DNA of 20,765 bases from Gammaproteobacteria bacterium (GTDB lineage: Bacteria; Pseudomonadota; Gammaproteobacteria; Pseudomonadales; Pseudohongiellaceae): positions 1,775 to 22,539 of the forward strand of contig JAESUT010000016.1 of the NCBI GenBank assembly GCA_016762995.1, in the 5' to 3' direction. Shown here piece by piece: positions 7,940-14,834 of this stretch; the first letter of the stretch is position 1, and each line of letters starts with the position of its first letter. The notes below the pieces were generated by a model that had not been told where the DNA came from, searched no databases, and worked only from the letters and a program-made list of their open reading frames with translations. A program made the translations under genes and the position numbers.

Positions 7940-8818
7940 TTAGGCCAGATTGTTTTCAAACAGATTTAACAATCGACTCCAGGCGCGCTCGGCCTGAGCC
8001 TCGTTATAGACTTGCGAGTCCGGTGGACACCAGCCATGCAGCGTGCCCCCATAAACTTCGATCTCTGCCGATAGGTTTGCCGCGGCATAAGCTTCCCCTA
8101 AAGTCACCTTCGCCTCGGGAGTGCTTGCGTCATCATTTGCCGCAATACAGTGCAACATCGCCGATTGCGTCTGAGGAATTAAAAGATGCGGGCTGTTATC
8201 AGCATCTGTAGCTAAGCCACCCCCATGGAACGTGCCTCCGGCACCAAGGCGATCGGGCACTGCTGCGACTGTGCGCATTACCATCGGCCCGCCCATGCAA
8301 TACCCCATTGTGCCAATTCGTCGACTTGTATCCGTAGCCGACTGTTGGTCCAACCAACTCACCATGGTGCGTGCATCGGTGAAATGAGTTTCCGCATTTA
8401 GATTGCGCGCCATCGGCAATACAATCTCTCGCGTTTCAGGTTGGCCGAAGCTTGCGCCTTCGCCAACTACAGGCGAGACCGCATCACGATAGAAGGGATT
8501 CACAACCAAGACAGTATAGCCAGATTGTGCGAGACGTTTACCCATCATGCGAAAGGCAGGTCGTAGCCCAAGAATATCGGGCCAAATGATGACCGCTGCG
8601 TGACTACCGCTAGCGGGATGAACGAAATAACAATCGGCTACGCCATCGGGAGTCGTAATGTTTACGTCCGACTCTGTAACAGACTGCGCATTTGCAACTG
8701 GAGGTAAAAACATAGCCAAACCAGCGGCTGCGGTCAGCTTGTTGAATTTACGCCTACTAAGCTCTCCGCTACTGTTGAGAAATTCCTCAGCTTCTTTTTG
8801 AGTATCTAAATCACACAT
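7940..8818 (-). CDS. Tat-exported dienelactone hydrolase family protein
   Basis: This 292-residue alpha/beta-hydrolase carries the family's cysteine nucleophile in GYCMGG (Cys174), an acid Asp in AANDD (229/230) and the catalytic His261 in LHGW. Dienelactone hydrolases open the lactone ring of dienelactones during chloroaromatic degradation, but many relatives act on other esters, so the substrate is not assigned. The N-terminus has a twin-arginine signal, SRRKFNKL at 21-28 followed by a hydrophobic stretch ending VANAQ, pointing to folded export to the periplasm. A 20-residue leader precedes the twin arginine. ATG 8818 has AAGGAG six bases upstream, so the start is firm. A single-gene unit, ended by the terminator at 7873-7926. 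Confidence 0.92.
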   Translation of the reverse strand: MCDLDTQKEAEEFLNSSGELSRRKFNKLTAAAGLAMFLPPVANAQSVTESDVNITTPDGVADCYFVHPASGSHAAVIIWPDILGLRPAFRMMGKRLAQSGYTVLVVNPFYRDAVSPVVGEGASFGQPETREIVLPMARNLNAETHFTDARTMVSWLDQQSATDTSRRIGTMGYCMGGPMVMRTVAAVPDRLGAGGTFHGGGLATDADNSPHLLIPQTQSAMLHCIAANDDASTPEAKVTLGEAYAAANLSAEIEVYGGTLHGWCPPDSQVYNEAQAERAWSRLLNLFENNLA

Positions 8819-9030
8819 GTTGTTCTCCTTGAGCGCTCACAGTTTGAGCCGATATTGTTTGGCTCTAATCCCGATGATATGAAAATATTTAGGGCCAGCC
8901 GGGATAATTCCAGCCTAGATTCAAAGCCAGTGTTAGGTCTTTTCTTGCGTGCCATATTGTCACCTAATTGCTTGCGATGCAAAATGACTGATCGATAGCA
9001 GCCCTGTTAAATTATCGCTACTATTGATTC

Positions 9031-9458
9031 ATGCAATCAACCACCGGATTACTAGTCATCGATATGCAGGTTTGCGCGTTCGATGGTCAGACCTATGCCA
9101 AAGATACACATGGTTGGGAGATTCACCCGCGCATGAAAATAGGCGATGAAGACAAGATCGTTTATAAGGCTCAGTCGAATGCCTTTGAAAATACAAAGCT
9201 TCAGCAGGTACTGTCGAGTTTACTATCACCGGCTTAGTAACTTGTGGAATATGGAGTGAATACTGCATCGCCAACACCACAATTGCGGCGCTTGAACAAG
9301 GTTACCAGACCTGTGTTGCATCTGATGCTCACAGTACTGTGGCGGGTAGTAACTCGAAAGCAGTCCGGAAAATCGAAGAACAGAATGCTCTCCTCAAGAG
9401 CAAGAACGCTCAACTGCTCACCGTGTCACAGCTGGCAGAGTCATTACGCAATAAATAA
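9031..9458 (+). pseudogene. Decayed isochorismatase-family (cysteine hydrolase) gene
   Basis: Two halves of one family lie in different frames. From ATG 9031 the first frame reads TTGLLVIDMQ, then HGWEIHPRM and IVYKAQSNAFENTKLQQVL, and stops at 9237. The second frame reads EFTITGLVTCGIWSEYC with the family's catalytic-cysteine region, then GYQTCVASDAHST, and stops at 9458. In intact relatives, which are about 180 residues long, some 40-50 residues separate the N-terminal VIDMQ from the GWEIHP motif; here only about 15 remain, so an internal deletion accompanies an out-of-frame deletion near 9213. Isochorismatase relatives hydrolyse amides or enol ethers. The gene is unlikely to make a working enzyme, although a sequencing error cannot explain both lesions easily. 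Confidence 0.85.
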
Positions 9459-9893
9459 TTTACAGTTCATGTTAGTCCTTTCTTCACGACGGTGGAAAAT
9501 ATCTAGCATTGTTTATACGTACCTTGTGTAGTTTCATCGTCCACTCTCGCATTCAACCCAACTGGCACCTCTAAGAATAAGCATGGCGGCTGGATAGGTA
9601 AATGTATTGAGACTGTTCTGTGACAGGTGAAGCTGCGTGTTTTCCACGAACCGCATCCTACAATGCGACATTACCTCCAGCCAAGCCCACGCACCCAACC
9701 AACATGAAAGGAAAATGGGATACAGAAATTTATAGGCTAAAGGTTTTGGTACTTGGAGATTTGGTGCGTTAGTTTATTATTCTATTGCTGCCCCCTATTC
9801 CCAGGTAACAGAGGCGTAAACATTAACAAAAAGAGCTCTTATTTTTATTGTATTCGAGCCGATGTAAACAAGAATCACACAAGTGACACTAAC
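9459..9893. other. 435-base intergenic region with no supported gene
   Basis: This stretch separates the decayed isochorismatase from the diguanylate cyclase. I checked both strands and found only frames of about 20 codons without convincing ribosome-binding sites. The cyclase frame runs back to 9753, but that extension (Cys-rich, then Asn/Lys-rich) does not look like protein and no start in it is supported. The last 100 bases are AT-rich and are the likely promoter region for the cyclase. Confidence 0.55.
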
Positions 9894-10868
9894 ATGACTT
9901 CGACAGAACAAATCTCCCGCGAACACTTGAGTCAATTCAAGGTCTTTCACAATCAACTGATTGACCCGATCTGGGAATTGCTGCGGTATTGCGAAGTACG
10001 CTACCTCAGCGAAGGCGAGGTGTTGCTTGAGAAGAATCAGGCTAATCGTACTATGTTTTTAGTTCTAAGCGGTACGCTAAAGGTTTATCTCGATGACGAA
10101 CACCAACGAGTAGCTGCCGAATTAGGACAGGGGCAAACCGTCGGTGAACTCTCGGTTATCGATGGCAGCGCCGCTTCCGCCCACGTCGTTTCCACCGGTG
10201 AAACATCGTTATTGTGCGTAAATGAAAAGACTTTTTGGCGCCTAACGCGCGCATCCCATGGTTTCTGTACAAGTTTGTTACTGCTACTTTCTCTGCGCAT
10301 GCGCTCCAGTAATATTTCTCTGGAGGAGAGCGAAAATCTGCAATGGAAATTTGAGCAGCAAGCGCTGACCGACGGCTTAACCGGCGTCTACAATCGCCGC
10401 TGGCTGGACCAGATGTTGCCACGACTCCTGCTACGCAGCGAACAGGATAACCTACCTTTCTGTGTGCTCATGATAGACGTCGACCACTTTAAGAAATTTA
10501 ATGACAATTACGGACACGCTATAGGCGACAACGCACTGTGTAAAGTCGCCGATACTTTAGTTAAGAATGTACGGCCAATTGATCTAGTCGCAAGGTACGG
10601 CGGTGAAGAGTTTTGCGTGCTCTTACCTGAAACTGATTTACAAAGTGGCATCGGTGCCGGCACACGCACACGCAAGGCTATTCACGACGCTAAGCTATGT
10701 GACAGCAACGGCAAACCTATTCCTGGCATTACCATATCGGCTGGACTCGCTGAACGGCGTGTTGGAGATAGTGCTGATGACATGTTGAAACGCGCCGATC
10801 AGGCACTCTATTTGGCGAAAGCGCAGGGTCGCGATCGTTTGGAGACTAGTGCGGAGATACTCGCGTAA
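9894..10868 (+). CDS. Diguanylate cyclase with N-terminal degenerate cyclic-nucleotide-binding domain
   Basis: The 324-residue protein should make cyclic di-GMP from two GTP in the cytoplasm. ATG 9894 is chosen as the first plausible start, though its ribosome-binding site is weak. Residues about 15-125 form a CRP/FNR-type effector domain (SEGEVLLEKNQ, MFLVLSGTLKVYL, GQTVGELSVIDG). The phosphate-binding segment reads GELSVIDGSAASA, lacking the Arg that contacts the cyclic phosphate in CRP, so it probably does not bind cAMP. A helical linker leads to the GGDEF domain: LTDGLTGVYNRR, metal and substrate residues in MIDVDHFKKFND, and the active-site GGEEF at 236-240. The inhibitory I-site RPID (227-230) lies five residues before it, so product feedback is expected. 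No membrane helix is present. The input signal is unknown. Confidence 0.93.
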   Translation: MTSTEQISREHLSQFKVFHNQLIDPIWELLRYCEVRYLSEGEVLLEKNQANRTMFLVLSGTLKVYLDDEHQRVAAELGQGQTVGELSVIDGSAASAHVVSTGETSLLCVNEKTFWRLTRASHGFCTSLLLLLSLRMRSSNISLEESENLQWKFEQQALTDGLTGVYNRRWLDQMLPRLLLRSEQDNLPFCVLMIDVDHFKKFNDNYGHAIGDNALCKVADTLVKNVRPIDLVARYGGEEFCVLLPETDLQSGIGAGTRTRKAIHDAKLCDSNGKPIPGITISAGLAERRVGDSADDMLKRADQALYLAKAQGRDRLETSAEILA

Positions 10869-11160
10869 GTAGAGAGTGCGCAGACAATAGTCTTGGTTTC
10901 AGCGAAAAGCTAATAAACAGGATTGTAGTGTCCCAGCAGTTTCTGCAGGATGTGGAAACCCTAGCCTGTCCCCGGCCTTTCCTCGGCTTTCTCTTCAGAC
11001 CGGGTGGTATAGATTACGGGGATCAGGCACTATTGGTGTGTTTAGCAGCGCAACATCCCAGAATATGATGATGGCTAGTCAATCGCGATATCCGATTGGA
11101 GCCTAACTGTAGGTCTCAACTGGGAAAATTAACCAGTAAAATCAGAAAAAGAGCCGCGCC
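10869..11160. other. 292-base intergenic region containing an inverted repeat
   Basis: No gene is supported here. One frame stays open for about 65 codons without a credible start and is treated as chance. The main structure is the GC-rich inverted repeat at 10964-11028, listed separately. The final 60 bases are the likely leader of the FAD oxidoreductase gene, whose ribosome-binding site is weak. Confidence 0.5.
10964..11028. repeat. GC-rich inverted repeat (GCCTGTCCCCG ... CGGGGATCAGGC)
   Basis: The two arms pair over ten positions with one small internal bulge and enclose about 42 bases, themselves containing short GC-rich repeats (CCGG twice, GGC). The arms resemble the GGGGACAGG-type sequences that flank REP-associated transposases in many gammaproteobacteria, but no transposase is in the window, so this may be a solo remnant or a coincidence. 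It is not followed by a U-tract and is not an obvious terminator. Confidence 0.4.
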
Positions 11161-12468
11161 ATGTCAGATAAAAAATCCAATCCCAACACTATCAATCGCC
11201 GTCAGGTAATCGCCGGTCTCGGCGCACTCGCTGCCACCAGTCTGTTACCCCAACGTCTCGCCGCGCAAAATCGCAGTGAGGCCGACATTCTCATTATTGG
11301 CGGCGGTATCGCCGGGGCCTCTACAGCTCTTCATCTGGCCGAACAGGGTCGCGATGTTACTTTATTAGAGAGAGGTGAAATCGCCTCGGAGGCATCGGGA
11401 CAAAACATGGGCGGCCTGGGTGGCTCGGGCTGGGGCAACAATCCCAATCTGCTGTCCTATCTCACCGCAGGCAGCGTCGAGATCTTCAAGCGCATGCAGA
11501 TCGATATGGGTTATGACATGGAGTTTCGGCTTTCTGGTACCTTGACCGCCATACATAGCGAAGAACAATATGAGCACTTTCAGGATGATGTGGCCGCCCA
11601 GAAAGCAGGCGGCTATGAAATCGACTTGATCTCTCCCAGAGAAGCACGCGCTATCGAGCCGGAGGCTAATGGTGAGCTGCCCGGGTTTATGTATAGACCT
11701 CAGCGTGGACAAGCCGATCCGGTAAAAACCACCAGAGCATTTGCCCATGCTGCGGAAGTTGCCGGCGCGACTATTGCCACTGGACAGAACGTTGTCGCCA
11801 TTACACCACTAAGTGCTGGCGGCTATATGGTTCGAACTGAATCTACAGAATACCACTGTCAGACGCTAGTGCTGGCAACCGGCGCCTGGTGTGGTCCAGT
11901 AGGTAAGATGCTGGGACTGAATATACCCATCGTTCCGATACGCGGCCAGATGTGGGCGACATCGAGCTTACCTACTCGCGTGCTGCACACTATTGGCTCT
12001 ACCATCTCCAGCTTTGCCTGGAGTAAAAACAATGGCGCCGATTCTGTTACGCCTCCAAACCTGACACACAAGAACGGTCGTCGCACGACGCAACACCTGT
12101 ATGGACGTCAACGCAAGAATGGCGAGATTATTTTTGGCGGCGATCGCGAAAGTCTGGGTTACATCACCACGTCTGACCCGGCTGGTATCGAAGTGAATCG
12201 ACTGCATGCAGCTCAAGTGATTCCACTGGTAGCGAGCCTTCCTATAGCGCGAACCTGGACTGGACTCATGCCCTTCTCTGTCGATGGCAGCCCTATCATT
12301 GGCAAGATTCCGCTAAGAAATAATCTGTTCATTGTCAGCGGCCTGGCTTCATCGGGTTTCGGCCGGGGGCCGATGGCGGGCAAACTCGCTGCTGATTATA
12401 TCCATACTGGAAACATGAATCCGGTAATGGCAGAGTCTGATCCAGCTAGGTGTGTTACCGAAGCGTGA
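11161..12468 (+). CDS. Tat-exported FAD-dependent oxidoreductase of the D-amino-acid oxidase (DAO) family
   Basis: The 435-residue protein has a twin-arginine signal (NRRQVIAGLG at 12-21, hydrophobic to about 30, cleavage near AAQ) and then a dinucleotide-binding fold, ADILIIGGGIAGAS at 41-54, continuing to the acidic LLERG end of the second strand and the SEASGQNMGG segment typical of the DAO family. The C-terminal flavin-binding region reads GLMPFSVDGSPIIGK and VSGLASSGFGRGPMAGK. Members oxidise amines or amino acids; the substrate cannot be told, and candidates include D-amino acids, sarcosine-like compounds and polyamines. Most DAO enzymes are cytoplasmic or membrane-associated, so an exported, cofactor-loaded form is notable and would need Tat. 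It stands alone, convergent with the haemoglobin gene. Confidence 0.9.
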   Translation: MSDKKSNPNTINRRQVIAGLGALAATSLLPQRLAAQNRSEADILIIGGGIAGASTALHLAEQGRDVTLLERGEIASEASGQNMGGLGGSGWGNNPNLLSYLTAGSVEIFKRMQIDMGYDMEFRLSGTLTAIHSEEQYEHFQDDVAAQKAGGYEIDLISPREARAIEPEANGELPGFMYRPQRGQADPVKTTRAFAHAAEVAGATIATGQNVVAITPLSAGGYMVRTESTEYHCQTLVLATGAWCGPVGKMLGLNIPIVPIRGQMWATSSLPTRVLHTIGSTISSFAWSKNNGADSVTPPNLTHKNGRRTTQHLYGRQRKNGEIIFGGDRESLGYITTSDPAGIEVNRLHAAQVIPLVASLPIARTWTGLMPFSVDGSPIIGKIPLRNNLFIVSGLASSGFGRGPMAGKLAADYIHTGNMNPVMAESDPARCVTEA

Positions 12469-12563
12469 GCAAGAGATGACACTAGAGCTACAGGAGAACA
12501 CCTTATTTAGGTTAATTTTCCCCTTCTGGCGACAATCAATATTTTTATTCTGGACTAAGCAGT

Positions 12564-12995
12564 TTACTTAATAGGATTTCTGCTGGTTGCGCGAATTCGT
12601 TCTGCTGGAAGGGCCAATTGTTCAAGAAGGTATTTTTTAAACGAGGGTTTATAGGGTTGCAATTCTGCAGCCCTTTGCATACACAAAAGCCATGCGTCGC
12701 GTTCGCTCTCACCTACTGTTAAATGCATATGCACTTTGGGAATACTAATCGGCCCGTATTTGTCTCGGTATTGCCTTGGACCGCCCAGCCAATAGCAGAG
12801 AAAGTGCGTGAGCTTATCGTCGATAACAGACAGGTCCGCCGCATGCATTGAGCGAATTTTTCCCGCTTCTGGCAGTTCATCCATAAACTGATAAAAGCAT
12901 TTAACTAGCTTTTGAATTCCATCGAATTCTCCCGCCGCCCGATAGGAAGTATCTTCGAAGCCATAATTTTCATCAGGTGGAGCTGCTTTGTTCAT
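12564..12995 (-). CDS. Group II truncated haemoglobin
   Basis: At 143 residues this fits group II 2-on-2 globins. The helix B tyrosine is Tyr35 (CFYQFM), the CD/E region reads HFLCYWLGGPRQYRDKYG at 64-81, the proximal haem-ligating His aligns to His89 in PKVHMH, and the group II tryptophan G8 is Trp102 in RDAWLLCM. Such globins bind O2, NO or CO with slow release and are linked to nitrosative or oxidative stress and to redox chemistry. The ATG at 12995 has no strong ribosome-binding site. It is a single-gene unit, convergent with the FAD oxidoreductase and divergent from the DUF4404 gene; a short inverted repeat lies upstream at 13048-13062. Confidence 0.92.
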   Translation of the reverse strand: MNKAAPPDENYGFEDTSYRAAGEFDGIQKLVKCFYQFMDELPEAGKIRSMHAADLSVIDDKLTHFLCYWLGGPRQYRDKYGPISIPKVHMHLTVGESERDAWLLCMQRAAELQPYKPSFKKYLLEQLALPAERIRATSRNPIK

Positions 12996-13284
12996 AGCGT
13001 GAATAGAGTGTGAGGTATTGAGATTGGCAGTTTAACTGATTGATGCGTGAATAACCTATTCAATCAACCAGCAGCCCAAGCAATATCTTACTCAAAAAAT
13101 ACTCTCTCAATGCCATTGTGGCCGGCAATGCCCCGCCTTGATTCTTCGAGTAGAAATATCCAGAGATGTCCTACATATTTGTAACGGCCGTTAAACTTGT
13201 GCGTTAGCATGTAGCAGATCAAAGAACTTATCAGCCAACATAAGATAGAATAGCGATCAGACTACCGCGAAACGGATACTTACT
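12996..13284. other. Intergenic region between divergent globin and DUF4404 genes
   Basis: These 289 bases should hold the promoters of both neighbours. No gene is supported. Apart from the inverted repeat at 13048-13062, an imperfect CATTG/CAATG palindrome occurs near 13110-13130, with no clear function. Confidence 0.5.
13048..13062. promoter_or_regulatory. Short inverted repeat upstream of the haemoglobin gene
   Basis: TGAATA-ACC-TATTCA is a perfect 6-base inverted repeat with a three-base spacer, flanked farther out by TTGAT and ATCAA. Its centre lies about 60 bases before the globin ATG, a usual place for an operator. It does not match the FNR consensus TTGAT-N4-ATCAA in spacing, so the regulator is unknown. 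Confidence 0.3.
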
Positions 13285-13548
13285 ATGAATGAAGAAAAGG
13301 TAAAACAGCTTCTTAAGGAGCTCTTGGAAGAAATCGGTCAGGGGGAAAATCCGGACCAAGAGCTTCTGGGGTCTGCGCAGCGGCTGCAATCAGACATCGA
13401 TTCCCTTCTAAACCCTGATGTCGACAGTTCAGACAATACAGTCTTGGATGACATGATCGCCTTAGAGGCGCTGTTTGCAACCCGCCACCCGGTGGCCGAG
13501 AAGATAATACGTGAGCTTGTGAATAGTTTGAGCCGCATCGGAATTTAG
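13285..13548 (+). CDS. DUF4404-type small cytoplasmic protein
   Basis: The 87-residue, acidic, all-helical product begins MNEEKVKQLLKELLEEI and ends with LEALFATRHPVAEKIIRELVNSLSRIGI. The pattern of an N-terminal amphipathic helix followed by a helix around RHP and a terminal Gly-Ile matches the DUF4404 family found in gammaproteobacteria. No function is known to me. ATG 13285 has GGAT eight bases upstream. It is convergent with the split-barrel-like gene, with only 32 bases between their stops and no visible terminator there. Confidence 0.85.
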   Translation: MNEEKVKQLLKELLEEIGQGENPDQELLGSAQRLQSDIDSLLNPDVDSSDNTVLDDMIALEALFATRHPVAEKIIRELVNSLSRIGI

Positions 13549-13580
13549 ATCTGCGACTACGACTATTCTATGCCTTGTTA

Positions 13581-13988
13581 CTAGTTGATGGGGTGCAGCT
13601 CTAGAGGAATAGAACCGTCACGACTGCCTAGCACTGTAGCGAAGAAAGTATCTCCCCAGGTGTACTTTTCCTGCATCATGTCGTTGATTCTTTTCGACTT
13701 ATCGGGCCTTTGAACCACGGTATACCTTGCCGTGACCCCATTGCGGCCAACTTCGATTTCTCCATTGTGTTGGATTCTATCGAACCATCCCGACCCATCG
13801 GCACCTACCCGCAGGTATTGATAGCCCTCGTCATCCATAATCCACAATCTAGTTGCCTGCATCTCACCCGCCTCATCTGTTGTGTAAAGGTCAATCACCT
13901 CAACTCGCTCCGAGGCTAGCGTCTGCACCAGCAAAAATACCAGCGCTATGCCGACAGGAACTCCGATAGCCCAAAGTAGATATTTCAT
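13581..13988 (-). CDS. Membrane-anchored nitroreductase/split-barrel-like protein, divergent from marR
   Basis: The 135-residue protein opens with one membrane helix at about residues 3-25 and continues with an outward-facing domain of about 110 residues. The strand pattern TRLWIMDDEGYQYLRVG, the GWFDRIQHNG segment and the EVGRNGVTARYTVV segment, then a helical RINDMMQEKYTWGD, follow the nitroreductase/F420-type split-barrel family (PNPOx-like clan). Whether it binds FMN, F420 or nothing cannot be judged. ATG 13988 has GGGAG seven bases upstream. It diverges from the MarR regulator across a perfect palindrome, so it is probably one of the regulator's targets. Two further membrane-anchored proteins of apparently related fold lie at 7310-7858 and 14835-15344. 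Confidence 0.8.
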   Translation of the reverse strand: MKYLLWAIGVPVGIALVFLLVQTLASERVEVIDLYTTDEAGEMQATRLWIMDDEGYQYLRVGADGSGWFDRIQHNGEIEVGRNGVTARYTVVQRPDKSKRINDMMQEKYTWGDTFFATVLGSRDGSIPLELHPIN

Positions 13989-14059
13989 GCAATTTCTCCC
14001 ACTTTCAATCTTTTATCATTACTACATCAATGCCGACATTGGTGACCCTCAATAACTTT

Positions 14060-14095
14060 AACATTAAACTATTTAATATTAAATAGTTTAATGTT
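14060..14095. promoter_or_regulatory. Perfect 36-bp palindrome, probable MarR operator
   Basis: All 36 bases form one perfect palindrome. Inside it, 14063-14077 and 14078-14092 are adjacent 15-base boxes, ATTAAACTATTTAAT and its reverse complement, each itself an inverted repeat of ATTAAA/TTTAAT around a three-base centre. It lies 45 bases before the marR start and 71 bases before the divergent split-barrel gene, where a MarR repressor would control both. A candidate -10 box TACAAT at 14108-14113 on the plus strand would place its -35 region inside the right box, fitting autorepression. Confidence 0.8.
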
Positions 14096-14107
14096 CATGG
14101 ATTCGAT

Positions 14108-14113
14108 TACAAT
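14108..14113 (+). promoter_or_regulatory. Candidate -10 box of marR
   Basis: TACAAT matches the sigma-70 -10 consensus in five of six bases and lies 27 bases upstream of the GTG start. The -35 region 17 bases away is a poor match (AGTTTA) and overlaps the palindrome. Confidence 0.35.
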
Positions 14114-14140
14114 TACGGAATCAAACCAATAGGAATCAAC

Positions 14141-14596
14141 GTGACTAAAAAGAATTCGAGCGAATCAACGCTATTCGCCTACTTCAATGAGATAGGCATC
14201 ATCGCACAACTGAGCAATGCGCTTTTTGAGAAGAGCCTACCCGATGGACTGAATAATTCGCAGTTCGGCGTGCTAAATTGGTTTAGGCGTGTCGACTCTC
14301 AAGCTACTCCCGGCCGCCTAGCCACCGCGTTCCAGGTTACTGCTGGCGCTATGACAAACACCTTGAAGAAGCTAAATGCCAAGGGCTTAGTTAAGATAGA
14401 GCCAGATGAATTCAGCGGCCGCAAAAAGAAAGTAACGATTACCGAGAAGGGTAAAAAAGTTCGAGAACAAGCGATTATCGCCGCCGCCCCATTATTCCAA
14501 GAGTTCGCCGAGAACTTCCCGCAGGAAAATATCGAATTGCAGGTCGAATTGCTGCAACAGGTGAGAGAATATTTGGATCAGCGCCGTGACCCCTAG
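14141..14596 (+). CDS. MarR-family transcriptional regulator
   Basis: The 151-residue product has the MarR layout: an N-terminal dimerisation helix, then a winged helix-turn-helix (SQFGVLNWF, RLATAFQVTAGAMTNTLKKLNAKGLVKI at about 65-90), the beta-wing containing SGRKKKVTITEKGKK, and C-terminal dimer helices. MarR proteins usually repress their own gene and a neighbour and let go when a small molecule binds. The start is GTG 14141 with AGGA six bases upstream. The perfect palindrome just before it and the divergent membrane-anchored split-barrel gene make these the probable regulon. The ligand is unknown; no resistance pump is adjacent. Confidence 0.93.
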   Translation: MTKKNSSESTLFAYFNEIGIIAQLSNALFEKSLPDGLNNSQFGVLNWFRRVDSQATPGRLATAFQVTAGAMTNTLKKLNAKGLVKIEPDEFSGRKKKVTITEKGKKVREQAIIAAAPLFQEFAENFPQENIELQVELLQQVREYLDQRRDP

Positions 14597-14834
14597 CCGA
14601 GGCTTCCGTGCAATCTACTAGGCAACAAAGACTGCCGAAACCCATTTCCTGATTGCCGCTAACATCGACCTTTTGGTAAAGATCAGCATGGAGAATCTTG
14701 TGTTATAAAAAGCAATGACGCTGACAGCTATCATGGCCGCTATTTGTTCCTGAATCAGTCGCTCAAAGTATTTTCGCCGAAGCTTTAATTCAACCCTTTC
14801 ACAACAGAGCATTAACACTACATTGGAGCCCAGA
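14597..14834. other. Intergenic region between marR and the next membrane-anchored gene
   Basis: The 238 bases hold no terminator hairpin that I can see. A minus-strand frame of about 64 codons (about 14620-14810) contains helix-like residues but has no ribosome-binding site and runs over the start of the next gene, so it is not called. Confidence 0.5.

Noticed and set aside
8830..8839. Palindrome TGAGCGCTCA just before the dienelactone hydrolase ribosome-binding site
   Set aside because: Ten bases is within chance in this window, and no matching second site was seen.
9244..9531. 95-codon plus-strand frame
   Set aside because: It overlaps the second half of the decayed isochorismatase in another frame, and its Arg/Ser-rich content does not look like protein.
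9753..9893. N-terminal extension of the diguanylate cyclase to 9753
   Set aside because: The residues look non-coding, and the cNMP domain is complete from ATG 9894.
10889..11065. Frame of about 65 codons containing YGDQALLV, reminiscent of a glycosyltransferase motif
   Set aside because: There is no credible start, the rest does not match the family, and it crosses the inverted repeat; too short to call a gene remnant.
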